This document shows, piece by piece, positions 46,055 to 55,343 of a stretch of DNA of 64,000 nt. Location: assembly GCF_000723205.1 (NCBI RefSeq), contig NZ_HG315671.1, forward strand, positions 903,351 through 967,350, in the 5' to 3' direction. The first letter of the stretch is position 1. Each line of letters opens with the position of its first letter. This DNA comes from Formosa agariphila KMM 3901 (lineage in GTDB: Bacteria; Bacteroidota; Bacteroidia; Flavobacteriales; Flavobacteriaceae). The notes beneath the pieces were generated by a model, which saw only the letters and a list, made by a program, of their open reading frames with translations, searched no databases and was not told the origin of the DNA. Made by a program: the position numbers and the translations under genes.

Positions 46055-47310
46055 TGCAAGCAGAAATAATTACTATTGGCGATGAAATTCTCATCGGTCA
46101 AATTCTTGATACAAATTCCGCATATATAGCAAAAGCACTTAATAAAATAGGTGTGTCTGTATATCAAATTACCTCGGTACAAGACGATAAAACGCATATT
46201 TTAAAATCTTTAAAAGAGGCTGAAGAAAATGCAGATATCATTATTATTACAGGAGGATTAGGTCCAACAAAAGATGATATTACTAAGCATACATTAGCCG
46301 AGTATTTTAACGATACCCTTAAGATTGACGATGCCGTTTTAAATCATGTTAAAGGAATTTTTGCTAAATATTCACCGAATCCAATGTCGCAATTAAATGT
46401 AAATCAGGCTCTAGTTCCAACTAAAGCATCGGTTTTACATAACGAATATGGTACCGCTCCAGGGATGTGGATCGAGCATAATTCAAAAATATTCGTGTCG
46501 CTTCCAGGTGTCCCGTTCGAGATGAAAGGATTAATCGATTCTGATGTAATTCCGCGGATACAGAAGAAGTTTAAATGTCCGTTTATCATGCATAAAACGT
46601 ACATGACTTATGGTTTAGGAGAAAGTGCATTGGCAGAGCGTATAGAAGCTTGGGAAGATGCGTTACCTAAAGAAATTAAATTGGCGTACTTACCAAATAT
46701 TGGTAAAGTCCGTTTAAGATTATCAGCCAAAGGATTAGATAAAACGTTTATAATGTCGGAAATGGATAGACAAGAGAAACTTTTAATGCCTCAAATTAAA
46801 GATATATTTGTGGGGATTGAAGGTTTTGAGGAAACTATGGAAGAGCAAATTGGTAAAACGCTAACCGTTTTAGGTCAAACCTTAGCCACTGCCGAAAGTT
46901 GTACAGGAGGAAGAATAGCAGAACAAATAACGTCTCATCCTGGTGCGTCAGAATTTTTTAAAGGAAGTGTGGTAAGTTATGCTACACAAGCAAAAATAGA
47001 TGTTTTAAATATTTCAGAATCGCTTATTACAGAACATACTGTTGTTAGTGCAGCAGTTGCAGAAGCCATGGCAGAAAGTGCTTTAAAACTTTTTAAATCT
47101 GATTATGCAATTGCTACAACTGGTAATGCTGGTCCTACAAAAGCGACCGATAAAGAAGAGTTGGGAACTGTTTTTATAGCAATTGCTTCAAAAACAGGAG
47201 TCTATTCAGAGAAATTTAACCTTGGAAATTTACGAATAAAAGTAGTTAATAAGGCGGTAGACAAGGCTTTAGATATGTTACAAAAAGAAATTTTAAAAAA
47301 TAGATGTTAA
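46054..47310 (+). CDS. cinA: CinA: nicotinamide-nucleotide amidohydrolase with ADP-ribose-pyrophosphatase-like domain
   Basis: 418-residue two-domain protein. The N-terminal COG1058/MoCF-type domain (about 1-170; EIITIGDEILIGQILDTNSA, TGGLGPTKDDITK) precedes a C-terminal amidohydrolase domain (about 255-418; ATAESCTGGRIAEQIT, GSVVSYATQAKIDVL, TTGNAGPTK). The second domain removes the amide from nicotinamide mononucleotide in the pyridine-nucleotide recycling pathway. The older name 'competence/damage-inducible protein' reflects its history. Its ATG overlaps the Hpt stop by one base, so translation is probably coupled. Confidence 0.94.
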   Translation: MQAEIITIGDEILIGQILDTNSAYIAKALNKIGVSVYQITSVQDDKTHILKSLKEAEENADIIIITGGLGPTKDDITKHTLAEYFNDTLKIDDAVLNHVKGIFAKYSPNPMSQLNVNQALVPTKASVLHNEYGTAPGMWIEHNSKIFVSLPGVPFEMKGLIDSDVIPRIQKKFKCPFIMHKTYMTYGLGESALAERIEAWEDALPKEIKLAYLPNIGKVRLRLSAKGLDKTFIMSEMDRQEKLLMPQIKDIFVGIEGFEETMEEQIGKTLTVLGQTLATAESCTGGRIAEQITSHPGASEFFKGSVVSYATQAKIDVLNISESLITEHTVVSAAVAEAMAESALKLFKSDYAIATTGNAGPTKATDKEELGTVFIAIASKTGVYSEKFNLGNLRIKVVNKAVDKALDMLQKEILKNRC

Positions 47311-47337
47311 TTAAGTTGTTATAACACAAACAATTCG

Positions 47338-47345
47338 TATATTTG
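47338..47345 (+). promoter_or_regulatory. Promoter of the rpmB-rpmG-bL38 operon
   Basis: TATATTTG (-7), with TTG at 47316-47318 and 19 bases between them. Both halves match the Bacteroidota consensus TTG-N19-TAnnTTTG, the best promoter in the window. The L28 ATG is 39 bases downstream. Confidence 0.75.
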
Positions 47346-47384
47346 CACCTCGTTTTGAAATAACAATATTAAAGTTTAGAAAGA

Positions 47385-47621
47385 ATGTCAAGAGTTTGTG
47401 AACTTACAGGTAAGAAGGCAATGGTAGGGAACAATGTATCTCACGCTATGAACAAAACTAAGCGCAGATTTGATGCGAATTTAGTTAAGAAGCGTTTTTA
47501 CATTCCTGAGGAAGATAAGTGGGTAACTTTAAAAGTATCTACATCAGCATTGAAAACCATCAATAAAATAGGAATTTCAGCTGCTATAAAAGAAGCTAAA
47601 TCTAAAGGGTTTTTAAAATAA
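47385..47621 (+). CDS. rpmB: Ribosomal protein bL28
   Basis: 78-residue large-subunit ribosomal protein. It starts with the family's typical MSRVCELTGKKAMVGNNVSH and continues with NKTKRRFDANLVKKRFYIPE, the segment that contacts 23S rRNA. Length is normal. First gene of a three-gene ribosomal operon with L33 and the DUF4295 protein; ftsY follows at a distance of 198 bases after a terminator. Confidence 0.97.
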   Translation: MSRVCELTGKKAMVGNNVSHAMNKTKRRFDANLVKKRFYIPEEDKWVTLKVSTSALKTINKIGISAAIKEAKSKGFLK

Positions 47622-47644
47622 GCCTCTTATAAAATAATAGAACA

Positions 47645-47827
47645 ATGGCAAAGAAAGGTAACAGAGTCCAAGTAATATTAGAGTGCACAGAGCACAAAGA
47701 ATCTGGGGTGGCAGGAACTTCTAGATATATTACTACAAAGAACAAAAAGAATACTCCGGATAGAATGGAAATTAAAAAATTCAACCCTATCTTGAAGAAA
47801 ATGACTGTTCATAAAGAAATAAAATAA
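47645..47827 (+). CDS. rpmG: Ribosomal protein bL33
   Basis: 60-residue large-subunit protein with [18 protein letters not shown] at the front and [20 protein letters not shown] in the middle. It is the form without a full set of zinc cysteines: only one cysteine (LECTEH) is present, so it does not bind zinc in the usual way. It starts 23 bases after rpmB and 7 bases before the bL38 gene. Confidence 0.96.
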   Translation: MAKKGNRVQVILECTEHKESGVAGTSRYITTKNKKNTPDRMEIKKFNPILKKMTVHKEIK

Positions 47828-47834
47828 TTGAGTC

Positions 47835-47987
47835 ATGGCAAAGAAATCAGTAGCAACATTACAAACAGGATCTAAAAGATTAACGAAAGCTATAAAAATG
47901 GTAAAGTCTGATAAAACAGGCGCTTACACTTTTGTAGAAGCTATCATGGCTCCTGAACAAGTAACAGACTTCTTGAATAAAAAATAA
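47835..47987 (+). CDS. Bacteroidota-specific ribosomal protein bL38 (DUF4295)
   Basis: A 50-residue basic protein (MAKKSVATLQTGSKRL... ending DFLNKK) too short for standard length cut-offs, hence easily missed. It starts seven bases after rpmG and is clearly part of the ribosomal operon. It belongs to the DUF4295 family, found as a Bacteroidota-specific ribosomal protein in the Flavobacterium johnsoniae ribosome structure. Basic residues are spread along the whole chain, as expected for an rRNA-binding protein. Terminator follows at 48012. Confidence 0.88.
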   Translation: MAKKSVATLQTGSKRLTKAIKMVKSDKTGAYTFVEAIMAPEQVTDFLNKK

Positions 47988-48011
47988 TTATATTTTTTAT
48001 CAGAAAAGATA

Positions 48012-48046
48012 TTTAAGCTGCTTTCTTAATAGAAAGCAGCTTTTGT
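48012..48046 (+). terminator. Intrinsic terminator of the rpmB-rpmG-bL38 operon
   Basis: Perfect 12-base arms (48015-48026 and 48031-48042) around a TAAT loop, followed by a T-rich tail. Confidence 0.92.
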
Positions 48047-48185
48047 TTTATATTTACATTTGAAATAATGACAAAATTTCTGTTTTGTAAATTAGGCAGG
48101 CATTTTGTATTAAGAGTTTTAAAAGTGACTAACCGTAATAGGATAGTATAACCATACTTGATTAATAAATTCTAAATGATAACCA

Positions 48186-49139
48186 ATGAGCTTTTTTAAA
48201 AAAATATTTTCTTCAGAAAAAAAGGAAACTTTAGACAAAGGTTTAGAAAAATCTAAAACTAATTTTTTTGATAAATTAAGTAAAGCAGTTGCTGGAAAAT
48301 CTAAAGTTGATGATGACGTATTAGATAATCTGGAAGAAATTTTAGTTTCTAGTGATGTTGGTGTAAACACGACTTTAAAAATCATTACACGTATTGAAGA
48401 GCGTGTTGAAAAGGATAAATATTTAGGGACAGCCGAACTTAATAAAATTCTTCGAGAAGAAATTGCAGGTTTACTCTCTGAAACAAACTCTGGAGAAGAT
48501 ACTGAATTTAAAATTCCTGAAAACAAAAAACCATACGTAATTATGGTGGTTGGTGTTAATGGTGCTGGTAAAACAACCACTATTGGAAAGCTAGCTTATC
48601 AGTTTAAAAAACAAGGTCTTAATGTCGTTTTAGGCGCAGCAGATACCTTTAGAGCTGCAGCTATCGATCAGTTACAAGTTTGGGCAGATCGTGTAGATGT
48701 TCCTATTGTAAAGCAAGAGATGGGAAGTGATCCTGCATCTGTAGCATTCGATGCTCTAGAATCTGGAGTGTCTCAAAATGCAGATGTTATTATAATTGAT
48801 ACCGCCGGACGTTTACACAACAAGATTAATTTAATGAACGAATTAACTAAGGTGAAACGTGTTATGCAAAAAGTTGTTGGAGATGCCCCTCACGATGTGT
48901 TGTTAGTCTTAGACGGTTCAACCGGGCAGAATGCATTCGAACAAGCTAAACAGTTTACTGCAGCTACAGAAGTTACATCGCTTGCGGTAACTAAATTAGA
49001 TGGTACAGCAAAAGGTGGTGTAGTTATCGGAATAAGCGACCAATTTAAAATTCCAGTAAAATACATTGGAGTTGGAGAAGGTATAAACGACTTACAAGTT
49101 TTTAATAAATACGAATTCGTAGATTCTTTTTTTAAGTAA
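48186..49139 (+). CDS. ftsY: Signal recognition particle receptor FtsY
   Basis: 317-residue SRP receptor GTPase that docks ribosome-SRP complexes at the inner membrane. The short charged front (about 1-30) replaces the long acidic A domain of E. coli. The N domain is helical (about 30-105). The G domain has GVNGAGKTTTIGKLAY (P-loop), DTFRAAAIDQL, DTAGRLHNK, TKLDGTAKGG and the closing GVGEGINDLQVFN. Normal for a Bacteroidota FtsY. Single gene between two terminators. Confidence 0.97.
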   Translation: MSFFKKIFSSEKKETLDKGLEKSKTNFFDKLSKAVAGKSKVDDDVLDNLEEILVSSDVGVNTTLKIITRIEERVEKDKYLGTAELNKILREEIAGLLSETNSGEDTEFKIPENKKPYVIMVVGVNGAGKTTTIGKLAYQFKKQGLNVVLGAADTFRAAAIDQLQVWADRVDVPIVKQEMGSDPASVAFDALESGVSQNADVIIIDTAGRLHNKINLMNELTKVKRVMQKVVGDAPHDVLLVLDGSTGQNAFEQAKQFTAATEVTSLAVTKLDGTAKGGVVIGISDQFKIPVKYIGVGEGINDLQVFNKYEFVDSFFK

Positions 49140-49159
49140 GAATTAAAAAATAATAATTT

Positions 49160-49197
49160 CAAAGCCACGATAAATCTATTTTATCGTGGCTTTTTTG
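49160..49197 (+). terminator. Intrinsic terminator after ftsY
   Basis: Perfect 14-base arms (49161-49174 and 49180-49193) around a 5-base loop, followed by a T run. Confidence 0.93.
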
Positions 49198-49241
49198 TTT
49201 TTATTAAGATACTTTCAATTCTTTAATCCTAAATCATTACG

Positions 49242-49249
49242 TATCTTTG
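49242..49249 (+). promoter_or_regulatory. -7 promoter element for rimO
   Basis: Reads TATCTTTG, 17 bases before the ATG at 49267. No clear -33 element. Confidence 0.5.
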
Positions 49250-49266
49250 CACTCTGAATTTTTGAT

Positions 49267-50571
49267 ATGAGAACTAAAACACTTAAAAAGAATAAAATCA
49301 ACGTAGTAACTCTTGGTTGTAGTAAAAATGTTTACGACAGCGAAGTGTTAATGGGACAGCTTAAAGCAAGCGGAAAAGATGTTGTGCATGAAGAAGAAGG
49401 TAATATTGTGGTAATTAATACCTGTGGTTTTATCAATAATGCAAAGGAAGAAAGTGTGAATACTATTTTAGAATTCATGCAGAAAAAAGAAGATGGAGAT
49501 GTCGATAAAGTGTTTGTTACAGGATGTTTGTCTGAACGTTATAAGCCAGACTTGCAAAAAGAAATTCCGAATGTAGATGAATATTTTGGAACTACAGAAT
49601 TACCCGGTTTACTAAAAGCTTTAGGTGCAGATTATAAACATGAGTTAATTGGAGAACGTTTAACAACAACACCAAAAAACTATGCCTATTTAAAAATTGC
49701 TGAAGGTTGCGATAGACCATGCAGTTTTTGTGCGATTCCAATTATGCGTGGAAAACACAAGTCTACTCCAATTGAAGATATTGTTATTGAAGCTGAAAAA
49801 TTAGCAGCAAAAGGCGTTAAAGAATTAATTCTTATCGCTCAAGATTTAACGTACTACGGATTAGATATTTATAAAAAACGTAATCTAGCCGAACTACTTG
49901 AAGCTTTAGTAAAAGTAGATGGTGTAGAGTGGATTCGTTTACATTATGCATTCCCAACCGGATTCCCAATGGATGTATTAGATATCATGAACCGTGAGCC
50001 TAAAATCTGTAATTATATAGATATTCCGTTACAACATATTTCAGATGCTATTCTTAAAAGTATGCGTCGTGGAACCACTCAGGAAAAAACAACTAAACTT
50101 TTAAAGGAGTTTAGAAAAGCCGTTCCGGGAATGACTATTCGTACAACACTTATTGTTGGATATCCAGGTGAAACAGAAGAAGATTACCAGACTTTAAAAC
50201 AATGGGTTAAAGATATGCGTTTTGAACGTTTAGGATGTTTTACCTATTCTCACGAAGAAAATACACATGCATATAATTTAGAAGACGATGTTCCTGAAGA
50301 TGTAAAAATGCAACGTGCTAACGAGATTATGGAAATTCAATCGCAAATTTCTTGGGAATTGAATCAAGCTAAAATCGGACAAGAATTTAAAGTGGTAATC
50401 GATAGAAAAGAAGGAAACTACTTTGTTGGTCGTACAGAATTCGATTCGCCAGATGTAGATAACGAAGTGTTAATTGATGCTACAGAAACCTATTTAAAAA
50501 CGGGTGAGTTTACTCGTGTTAAAGTTATTGAAGCAGAAGATTTCGATTTGTATGCAGAAGTTGTAAAATAA
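49267..50571 (+). CDS. rimO: Ribosomal protein S12 methylthiotransferase RimO
   Basis: 434-residue radical-SAM enzyme that adds a methylthio group to an aspartate of ribosomal protein S12. The N-terminal UPF0004 domain has cysteines C18, C53 and C87 for the auxiliary iron-sulfur cluster. The radical-SAM CxxxCxxC is C148, C152, C155 (EGCDRPCSFC). A C-terminal TRAM domain runs from about 370. The TLGCSKNVYDSEVLMG front and GxCLSERYKPDL segment separate RimO from the tRNA enzyme MiaB. Single gene with promoter and terminator. Confidence 0.95.
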   Translation: MRTKTLKKNKINVVTLGCSKNVYDSEVLMGQLKASGKDVVHEEEGNIVVINTCGFINNAKEESVNTILEFMQKKEDGDVDKVFVTGCLSERYKPDLQKEIPNVDEYFGTTELPGLLKALGADYKHELIGERLTTTPKNYAYLKIAEGCDRPCSFCAIPIMRGKHKSTPIEDIVIEAEKLAAKGVKELILIAQDLTYYGLDIYKKRNLAELLEALVKVDGVEWIRLHYAFPTGFPMDVLDIMNREPKICNYIDIPLQHISDAILKSMRRGTTQEKTTKLLKEFRKAVPGMTIRTTLIVGYPGETEEDYQTLKQWVKDMRFERLGCFTYSHEENTHAYNLEDDVPEDVKMQRANEIMEIQSQISWELNQAKIGQEFKVVIDRKEGNYFVGRTEFDSPDVDNEVLIDATETYLKTGEFTRVKVIEAEDFDLYAEVVK

Positions 50572-50592
50572 GAAGTAAATAAATATAATAAA

Positions 50593-50628
50593 GAAGGTGT
50601 TTTAATGTAAGTTAAGACACCTTTTTTC
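50593..50628 (+). terminator. Intrinsic terminator after rimO
   Basis: Arms 50594-50604 and 50613-50623 pair over 11 bases with one G-T wobble around an 8-base loop, followed by a T run. Confidence 0.82.
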
Positions 50629-50725
50629 GTTTAAATAGCTATTATTATTTGTACAATAACCTTAACTATTTTTTTAGAATAGAAAATTCTAATAACTGTA
50701 TATTTACATTAAATTTTAATTATTT

Positions 50726-52336
50726 ATGCCAACTGACTGTATTCCGTTTAGAGATACCCAATATTTTTCGTCATTAATTTGTGATTATTTAGAAGAAAAA
50801 CCTGAATTAAAACCATTTTACAATCGGTTTCCAAAGCTTGAAAATTTTGAAGCTCAGATTACCGAAAAATCGAAGTTTAGTGGTATGTCTAAATCACATC
50901 GACAGGTTTTAGCTACGGTTTTAGAAGCGCAGTATGCTAATGTAAAGACTTCGGAAGCCACACAGTTAAATATATCTCTGTTAAAAGAATCAAATACATT
51001 TACTGTAACAACAGGACATCAGCTAAATTTATTTACTGGGCCGTTGTATTTCTTATATAAAATTGTGTCGACCATTAATTTAACCAAAGAGTTAAAGACG
51101 ACGTATCCTAATCAACATTTTGTACCTATATATTGGATGGCTACAGAAGATCATGATTTCGACGAAATAAATTACTTCAATTTTAAAGGTAAAAAAATCC
51201 AATGGAATCGTGAAGATGGTGGTGCTGTTGGTGAATTCTCTACAGAAGGTTTAGAGGATGTTTTCGAATTATATACCAAAGAATTAGGTGTTGGAAAAGC
51301 AGCAGACGAATTAAGAACATTATTTTCTGAAGCGTATTTAAAACACGATAATCTGGCAGATGCTACAAGATACTTAGCCAACGCTTTATTTTCAGATTTA
51401 GGATTGGTAATTATTGATGCCAATCAGAAAGATTTAAAACGTGCTTTTATTCCGTATATAGAACAAGATATTTTATCACAAATTTCATCGCAAGAAGTTT
51501 CTAAAACGAGTGAGTTATTAGCAAATGTTCCAGATACAGATTACAATATTCAAGTTAATCCTAGAGCAATAAATTTATTTTATTTATCTAAAAATAGTCG
51601 CGAACGTATTGTTTTTGAAGACGATGTATACAGCGTTTTAAATACTAAAATGACGTTTTCGGAAGCAGAGATTCTAAAAGAGATTCATGAATTTCCAGAA
51701 CGTTTTTCTCCAAATGTCATTATGCGTCCGTTATATCAAGAAGTCATTTTACCTAACTTATGTTATATTGGTGGCGGTGGAGAATTGGCATATTGGCTAC
51801 AGTTAAAAGATTATTTCGAGGCTGTAAAATTGCCCTTTCCTATGTTATTATTAAGAAATTCTGTCTTAGTAAAAACACAACAACAAACTAAAAAATTAGA
51901 AAAATTACATATAAGTAATCGCGATTTGTTTCAGAAGCGAGATACTTTCATCAATAAAAAGGTGAGAAAAATTTCGAATATCGATATCGATTTTTCTTCA
52001 CAAAAAGCACATCTTAAAAAACAGTTCGAAGATATGTATGCTTTAGCCGAACAAACAGATGCGTCTTTTTTAGGAGCGGTAAAGGCTCAAGAGCATAAGC
52101 AAATTAAAGGCTTAGAACATTTAGAAAAGCGTTTATTAAAAGCACAAAAAAAGAAATTAGCCGATCAGGTGTCTAGAATGACTGATTTACAAAATCAATT
52201 ATTCCCAAATCAGAGTTTACAAGAACGTGCTACTAATTTTTCTGAATTATATCTTGAGTTCAGACACCAATTAATCGAACAGTTAGTGTTAGATTTGCAG
52301 CCACTGAAACAAGAATTTTTAATACTCAATTTGTGA
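50726..52336 (+). CDS. bshC: Putative cysteine-adding enzyme of bacillithiol synthesis
   Basis: 536-residue BshC, proposed to join cysteine to glucosamine-malate in the last step of bacillithiol synthesis. Bacillithiol is the low-molecular-weight thiol of Firmicutes and many Bacteroidota. The family's front FSSLICDYLEEK, the core VTTGHQLNLFTGPLYFLYKI and PIYWMATEDHDFDEIN, and the back RPLYQEVILPNLCYIGGGGE are all present. A coiled-coil insertion lies at about 385-490, as in the crystal structure. The other bsh genes are not in the window. It overlaps the decarboxylase gene by four bases if the latter starts at its GTG. Confidence 0.92.
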   Translation: MPTDCIPFRDTQYFSSLICDYLEEKPELKPFYNRFPKLENFEAQITEKSKFSGMSKSHRQVLATVLEAQYANVKTSEATQLNISLLKESNTFTVTTGHQLNLFTGPLYFLYKIVSTINLTKELKTTYPNQHFVPIYWMATEDHDFDEINYFNFKGKKIQWNREDGGAVGEFSTEGLEDVFELYTKELGVGKAADELRTLFSEAYLKHDNLADATRYLANALFSDLGLVIIDANQKDLKRAFIPYIEQDILSQISSQEVSKTSELLANVPDTDYNIQVNPRAINLFYLSKNSRERIVFEDDVYSVLNTKMTFSEAEILKEIHEFPERFSPNVIMRPLYQEVILPNLCYIGGGGELAYWLQLKDYFEAVKLPFPMLLLRNSVLVKTQQQTKKLEKLHISNRDLFQKRDTFINKKVRKISNIDIDFSSQKAHLKKQFEDMYALAEQTDASFLGAVKAQEHKQIKGLEHLEKRLLKAQKKKLADQVSRMTDLQNQLFPNQSLQERATNFSELYLEFRHQLIEQLVLDLQPLKQEFLILNL

Positions 52337-53718
52337 AAAATAGCATGCATAAAGTAGATTTTGATTTGGTAGAAATGACATTGGATGTCATGAAATACGC
52401 CATTGAAAGAATTTCTACTACAGAACGAAAAATTGGAAAGCCTAAAAAAGCAGAAGAATTAAAAGCCTTAGTTGGAGAAACAATTACCGCAGATGGTATT
52501 GGTGGAGAAGTCGCTTTTAATTTGTGGAAAAAACATTTAGTGAAAACGAATGTACCTGTAGATCACCCTAGAAACCTTGCTTTTGTACCCGCAGCACCAA
52601 CACGTGCAGCAATTATGTTCGATTTAGTAACATCGGCATCTAGTATACACGGTGCATATTGGATGGAAGGAGCAGGTGGAATATTCTGTGAAAATGAAGC
52701 AATGAAATGGATTGTATCTTTAACCGGAATGCCAGAAGGTGCTTTTGGTGTGTTTACTAGTGGTGGTACAGCGGCAAATCTTTCTGCTATTGTAACGGCA
52801 AGAGAATATTGGAGAAGTCTTAAAGATGCTCATAAAAATGAAAAAGGGTTAATTATAACCTCTATCGGAGCGCATTCTTCTATTAAAGCCATGGCAAAAG
52901 TAGCCGATTTAGATGTCCTATTAGTTGATACTGAAGCACGTTTAGAAGGTGCTGCTTTACAAGACACTATCGATAATTTAACAGCAGATCAACGCGAGCG
53001 CTTGTTTGCAGTTGTGGCAACGGGTGGAACAACTAATGCAGGGATTATAGATGATTTAATGGGCATATCTGCAATATGTAAATCTGAAGGTTTATGGTTG
53101 CATGTAGATGCCGCTTATGGTGGTGGTGCTTTGGTAGCCGATTCTGTAAGACATTTATTTAATGGAATTGAAAATGCCGATAGTATTACTATAGACCCTC
53201 ATAAATGGATGTTTTCGCCATACGATTGTGGTGCTGTAATATATAGAGAACCCGAATTGGCAAAAAATGCTCATTCGCAAGATGGATCTTATTTAGATAT
53301 TTTTAAAGATGAAGGTGCTCACGGATTTAATCCAACAGATTACCAAATACAATTAACACGTCGTGTAAGAGGGTTGCCTTTATGGTTTTCTTTAGCAACT
53401 CACGGAACAGATCGTTATAAGGAGGCGGTAGAACGCGGATTAGAATTGGCACAAATTGCAGGTCGATTAGTTACAGAACATCCAGATTTAGAGTTGGTAC
53501 AGGAGCCAAGTTTATCTTGTGTATTATACAGAAGAAAAGGATGGACACCTGAAGATTATACACACTGGACATACGAAAATCATGAAAAAGGCTTTGCTTT
53601 AGTGACACCAACTAAATGGAAATCTGGCGATACTTACGAAACGGTTTCTCGTTTTTGTTTTATAAATCCAGATACCACAGAACAAGACATTGTAGAAATA
53701 TTGAAAACAATGGAATAA
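52333..53718 (+). CDS. PLP-dependent group II amino acid decarboxylase-like protein
   Basis: 461-residue pyridoxal-phosphate enzyme of the aromatic-amino-acid/glutamate decarboxylase family. PLP contacts are visible: FTSGGTAANLSAIV, GGTTNAGIIDDL, HVDAAYGGGALV, and the Schiff-base lysine in DPHKWMFSPYDCGAV (residue 291 from the GTG, 287 from the ATG). The start may be the GTG at 52333, which overlaps the bshC stop (GTGA), or the ATG at 52345. The amino acid substrate is not readable from sequence; aspartate, tyrosine and tryptophan-type members share these motifs. The overlap with bshC suggests coupled expression. Confidence 0.85.
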   Translation: MKNSMHKVDFDLVEMTLDVMKYAIERISTTERKIGKPKKAEELKALVGETITADGIGGEVAFNLWKKHLVKTNVPVDHPRNLAFVPAAPTRAAIMFDLVTSASSIHGAYWMEGAGGIFCENEAMKWIVSLTGMPEGAFGVFTSGGTAANLSAIVTAREYWRSLKDAHKNEKGLIITSIGAHSSIKAMAKVADLDVLLVDTEARLEGAALQDTIDNLTADQRERLFAVVATGGTTNAGIIDDLMGISAICKSEGLWLHVDAAYGGGALVADSVRHLFNGIENADSITIDPHKWMFSPYDCGAVIYREPELAKNAHSQDGSYLDIFKDEGAHGFNPTDYQIQLTRRVRGLPLWFSLATHGTDRYKEAVERGLELAQIAGRLVTEHPDLELVQEPSLSCVLYRRKGWTPEDYTHWTYENHEKGFALVTPTKWKSGDTYETVSRFCFINPDTTEQDIVEILKTME

Positions 53719-53754
53719 AAATGGTTTCAAACTTTTCAAATAAAATATAAATAT

Positions 53755-53762
53755 TAATTTTG
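53755..53762 (+). promoter_or_regulatory. -7-like element at the guaA start
   Basis: Reads TAATTTTG and ends only three bases before the ATG at 53766. It includes the TTG at 53760, which argues against that TTG as start codon. The spacing is tighter than for recR, so a real promoter here would give a leaderless transcript or even start inside the gene. Confidence 0.35.
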
Positions 53763-53765
53763 CGC

Positions 53766-55301
53766 ATGCAACACGACAAGGTATTAATTTTAGACTTCGG
53801 ATCGCAATACACTCAACTTATTGCCCGTAGAGTTCGAGAACTCAACATTTATTCCGAAATACGACCATTTAACAAAATTCCAACCGACATAGAAAGCTAC
53901 AAGGCTGTAATACTTTCGGGTAGTCCAAACTCTGTTAGAGGAGCAGACGCTTTACATCCAGAATTAGGCGAAATACGTACTAAAAAGCCCATGTTGGCTG
54001 TATGTTATGGAGCACAATATTTAGCTCATTTTTCAGGTGGAGAAGTGGCACCATCTAGTACGCGTGAGTACGGACGCGCTAACCTGTCTTACATTAAAGA
54101 GAATGAAGTGTTTTTTGAAAACATTTCTAAAGGGAGCCAAGTTTGGATGAGTCATAGTGATACTATTAAATCTTTACCAACAAATGGCGTGCTTATTGCA
54201 AGTACTACAGACGTTGCAAATGCAGCTTATAAAATTGAAGGTGAAGAAACTTATGCTATTCAATTTCACCCAGAAGTATATCACTCTACAGATGGAAAAC
54301 AATTATTAGAAAACTTCTTAGTAAAAATAGCAGATCTTAAACAAGATTGGACACCAGATTCTTTTGTAGAAGAAACGGTTGAAGCAATACAGGCAAAAGT
54401 AGGTTCAGATAAAGTTGTTTTAGGATTATCTGGTGGAGTAGATTCTACTGTAGCTGCTGTATTATTAAATAAAGCCATTGGTGAAAACCTATATTGTATT
54501 TTCGTAAATAACGGATTACTTCGTAAGAATGAATTCGAAAGTGTATTAAAACAGTACGAAGGTATGGGCCTTAATGTAAAAGGTGTAGACGCTTCAAAAC
54601 GTTTTCTAGATGCTTTAGAAGGTATAGAAGATCCTGAGTTAAAACGTAAAGCTATTGGGAATTCTTTTATTGAAGTTTTCGATGATGAAGCGCATAAATT
54701 AACCGATGTAAAATGGTTAGCGCAAGGAACCATTTATCCAGATGTTATCGAGAGTGTTTCTGCAACAGGAGGACCTTCGGCAACAATTAAAAGTCATCAT
54801 AACGTAGGTGGATTACCAGACTTTATGAAACTTAAAATTGTTGAACCTTTACGTGCAATTTTTAAAGACGAAGTAAGACGTGTTGGAGCAACTTTAGGTA
54901 TAGATCCAGAATTATTAGGTCGTCATCCATTCCCTGGACCAGGACTTGGAATTCGTATTCTTGGAGATATTACAGCAGAAAAAGTGCGTATTTTACAAGA
55001 AGTAGATGCCATCTTTATAAACGGATTAAAAGAATGGGGCCTATACGATAAAGTATGGCAAGCTGGTGCAATGTTGTTACCTGTAAATAGCGTTGGTGTA
55101 ATGGGAGACGAGCGTACATATGAAAAATGTGTAGCGCTTAGAGCTGTAGAAAGTACCGATGGTATGACAGCAGACTGGGTAAATTTACCATATGCGTTTT
55201 TACAAAAAACATCTAACGATATAATAAATAAAGTAAAAGGCGTTAATAGAGTAGTGTACGATATTAGCTCGAAGCCACCTGCAACTATAGAGTGGGAATA
55301 A
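53766..55301 (+). CDS. guaA: GMP synthase (glutamine-hydrolysing)
   Basis: Makes GMP from XMP, the last step of guanine nucleotide synthesis. I use the ATG at 53766 ([10 protein letters not shown]), giving 511 residues. The glutamine amidotransferase part (about 1-190) has C80 in VCYGAQ and the His/Glu pair in FHPEVYHS. The ATP pyrophosphatase part has the PP-loop [15 protein letters not shown] at about 222-236. The C-terminal dimer domain ends KPPATIEWE. The LysM gene follows at 42 bases on the same strand. Confidence 0.97.
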   Translation: MQHDKVLILDFGSQYTQLIARRVRELNIYSEIRPFNKIPTDIESYKAVILSGSPNSVRGADALHPELGEIRTKKPMLAVCYGAQYLAHFSGGEVAPSSTREYGRANLSYIKENEVFFENISKGSQVWMSHSDTIKSLPTNGVLIASTTDVANAAYKIEGEETYAIQFHPEVYHSTDGKQLLENFLVKIADLKQDWTPDSFVEETVEAIQAKVGSDKVVLGLSGGVDSTVAAVLLNKAIGENLYCIFVNNGLLRKNEFESVLKQYEGMGLNVKGVDASKRFLDALEGIEDPELKRKAIGNSFIEVFDDEAHKLTDVKWLAQGTIYPDVIESVSATGGPSATIKSHHNVGGLPDFMKLKIVEPLRAIFKDEVRRVGATLGIDPELLGRHPFPGPGLGIRILGDITAEKVRILQEVDAIFINGLKEWGLYDKVWQAGAMLLPVNSVGVMGDERTYEKCVALRAVESTDGMTADWVNLPYAFLQKTSNDIINKVKGVNRVVYDISSKPPATIEWE

Positions 55302-55343
55302 ATTATAGCTTAAATCAATTTTTTTCGAATTAAACCATATTGA

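Noticed and set aside
47645-47827. Minus-strand 60-codon frame at the rpmG position
   Set aside because: It is the reverse of the ribosomal L33 gene and has no independent support.
48119-48580. 153-codon minus-strand frame over the start of ftsY
   Set aside because: Composition is serine/leucine-rich in the way of a reversed FtsY frame and it covers a well-supported gene; treated as a shadow.
54281-54733. 150-codon minus-strand frame inside guaA
   Set aside because: Lies opposite the conserved PP-loop region of guaA and shows no family features.
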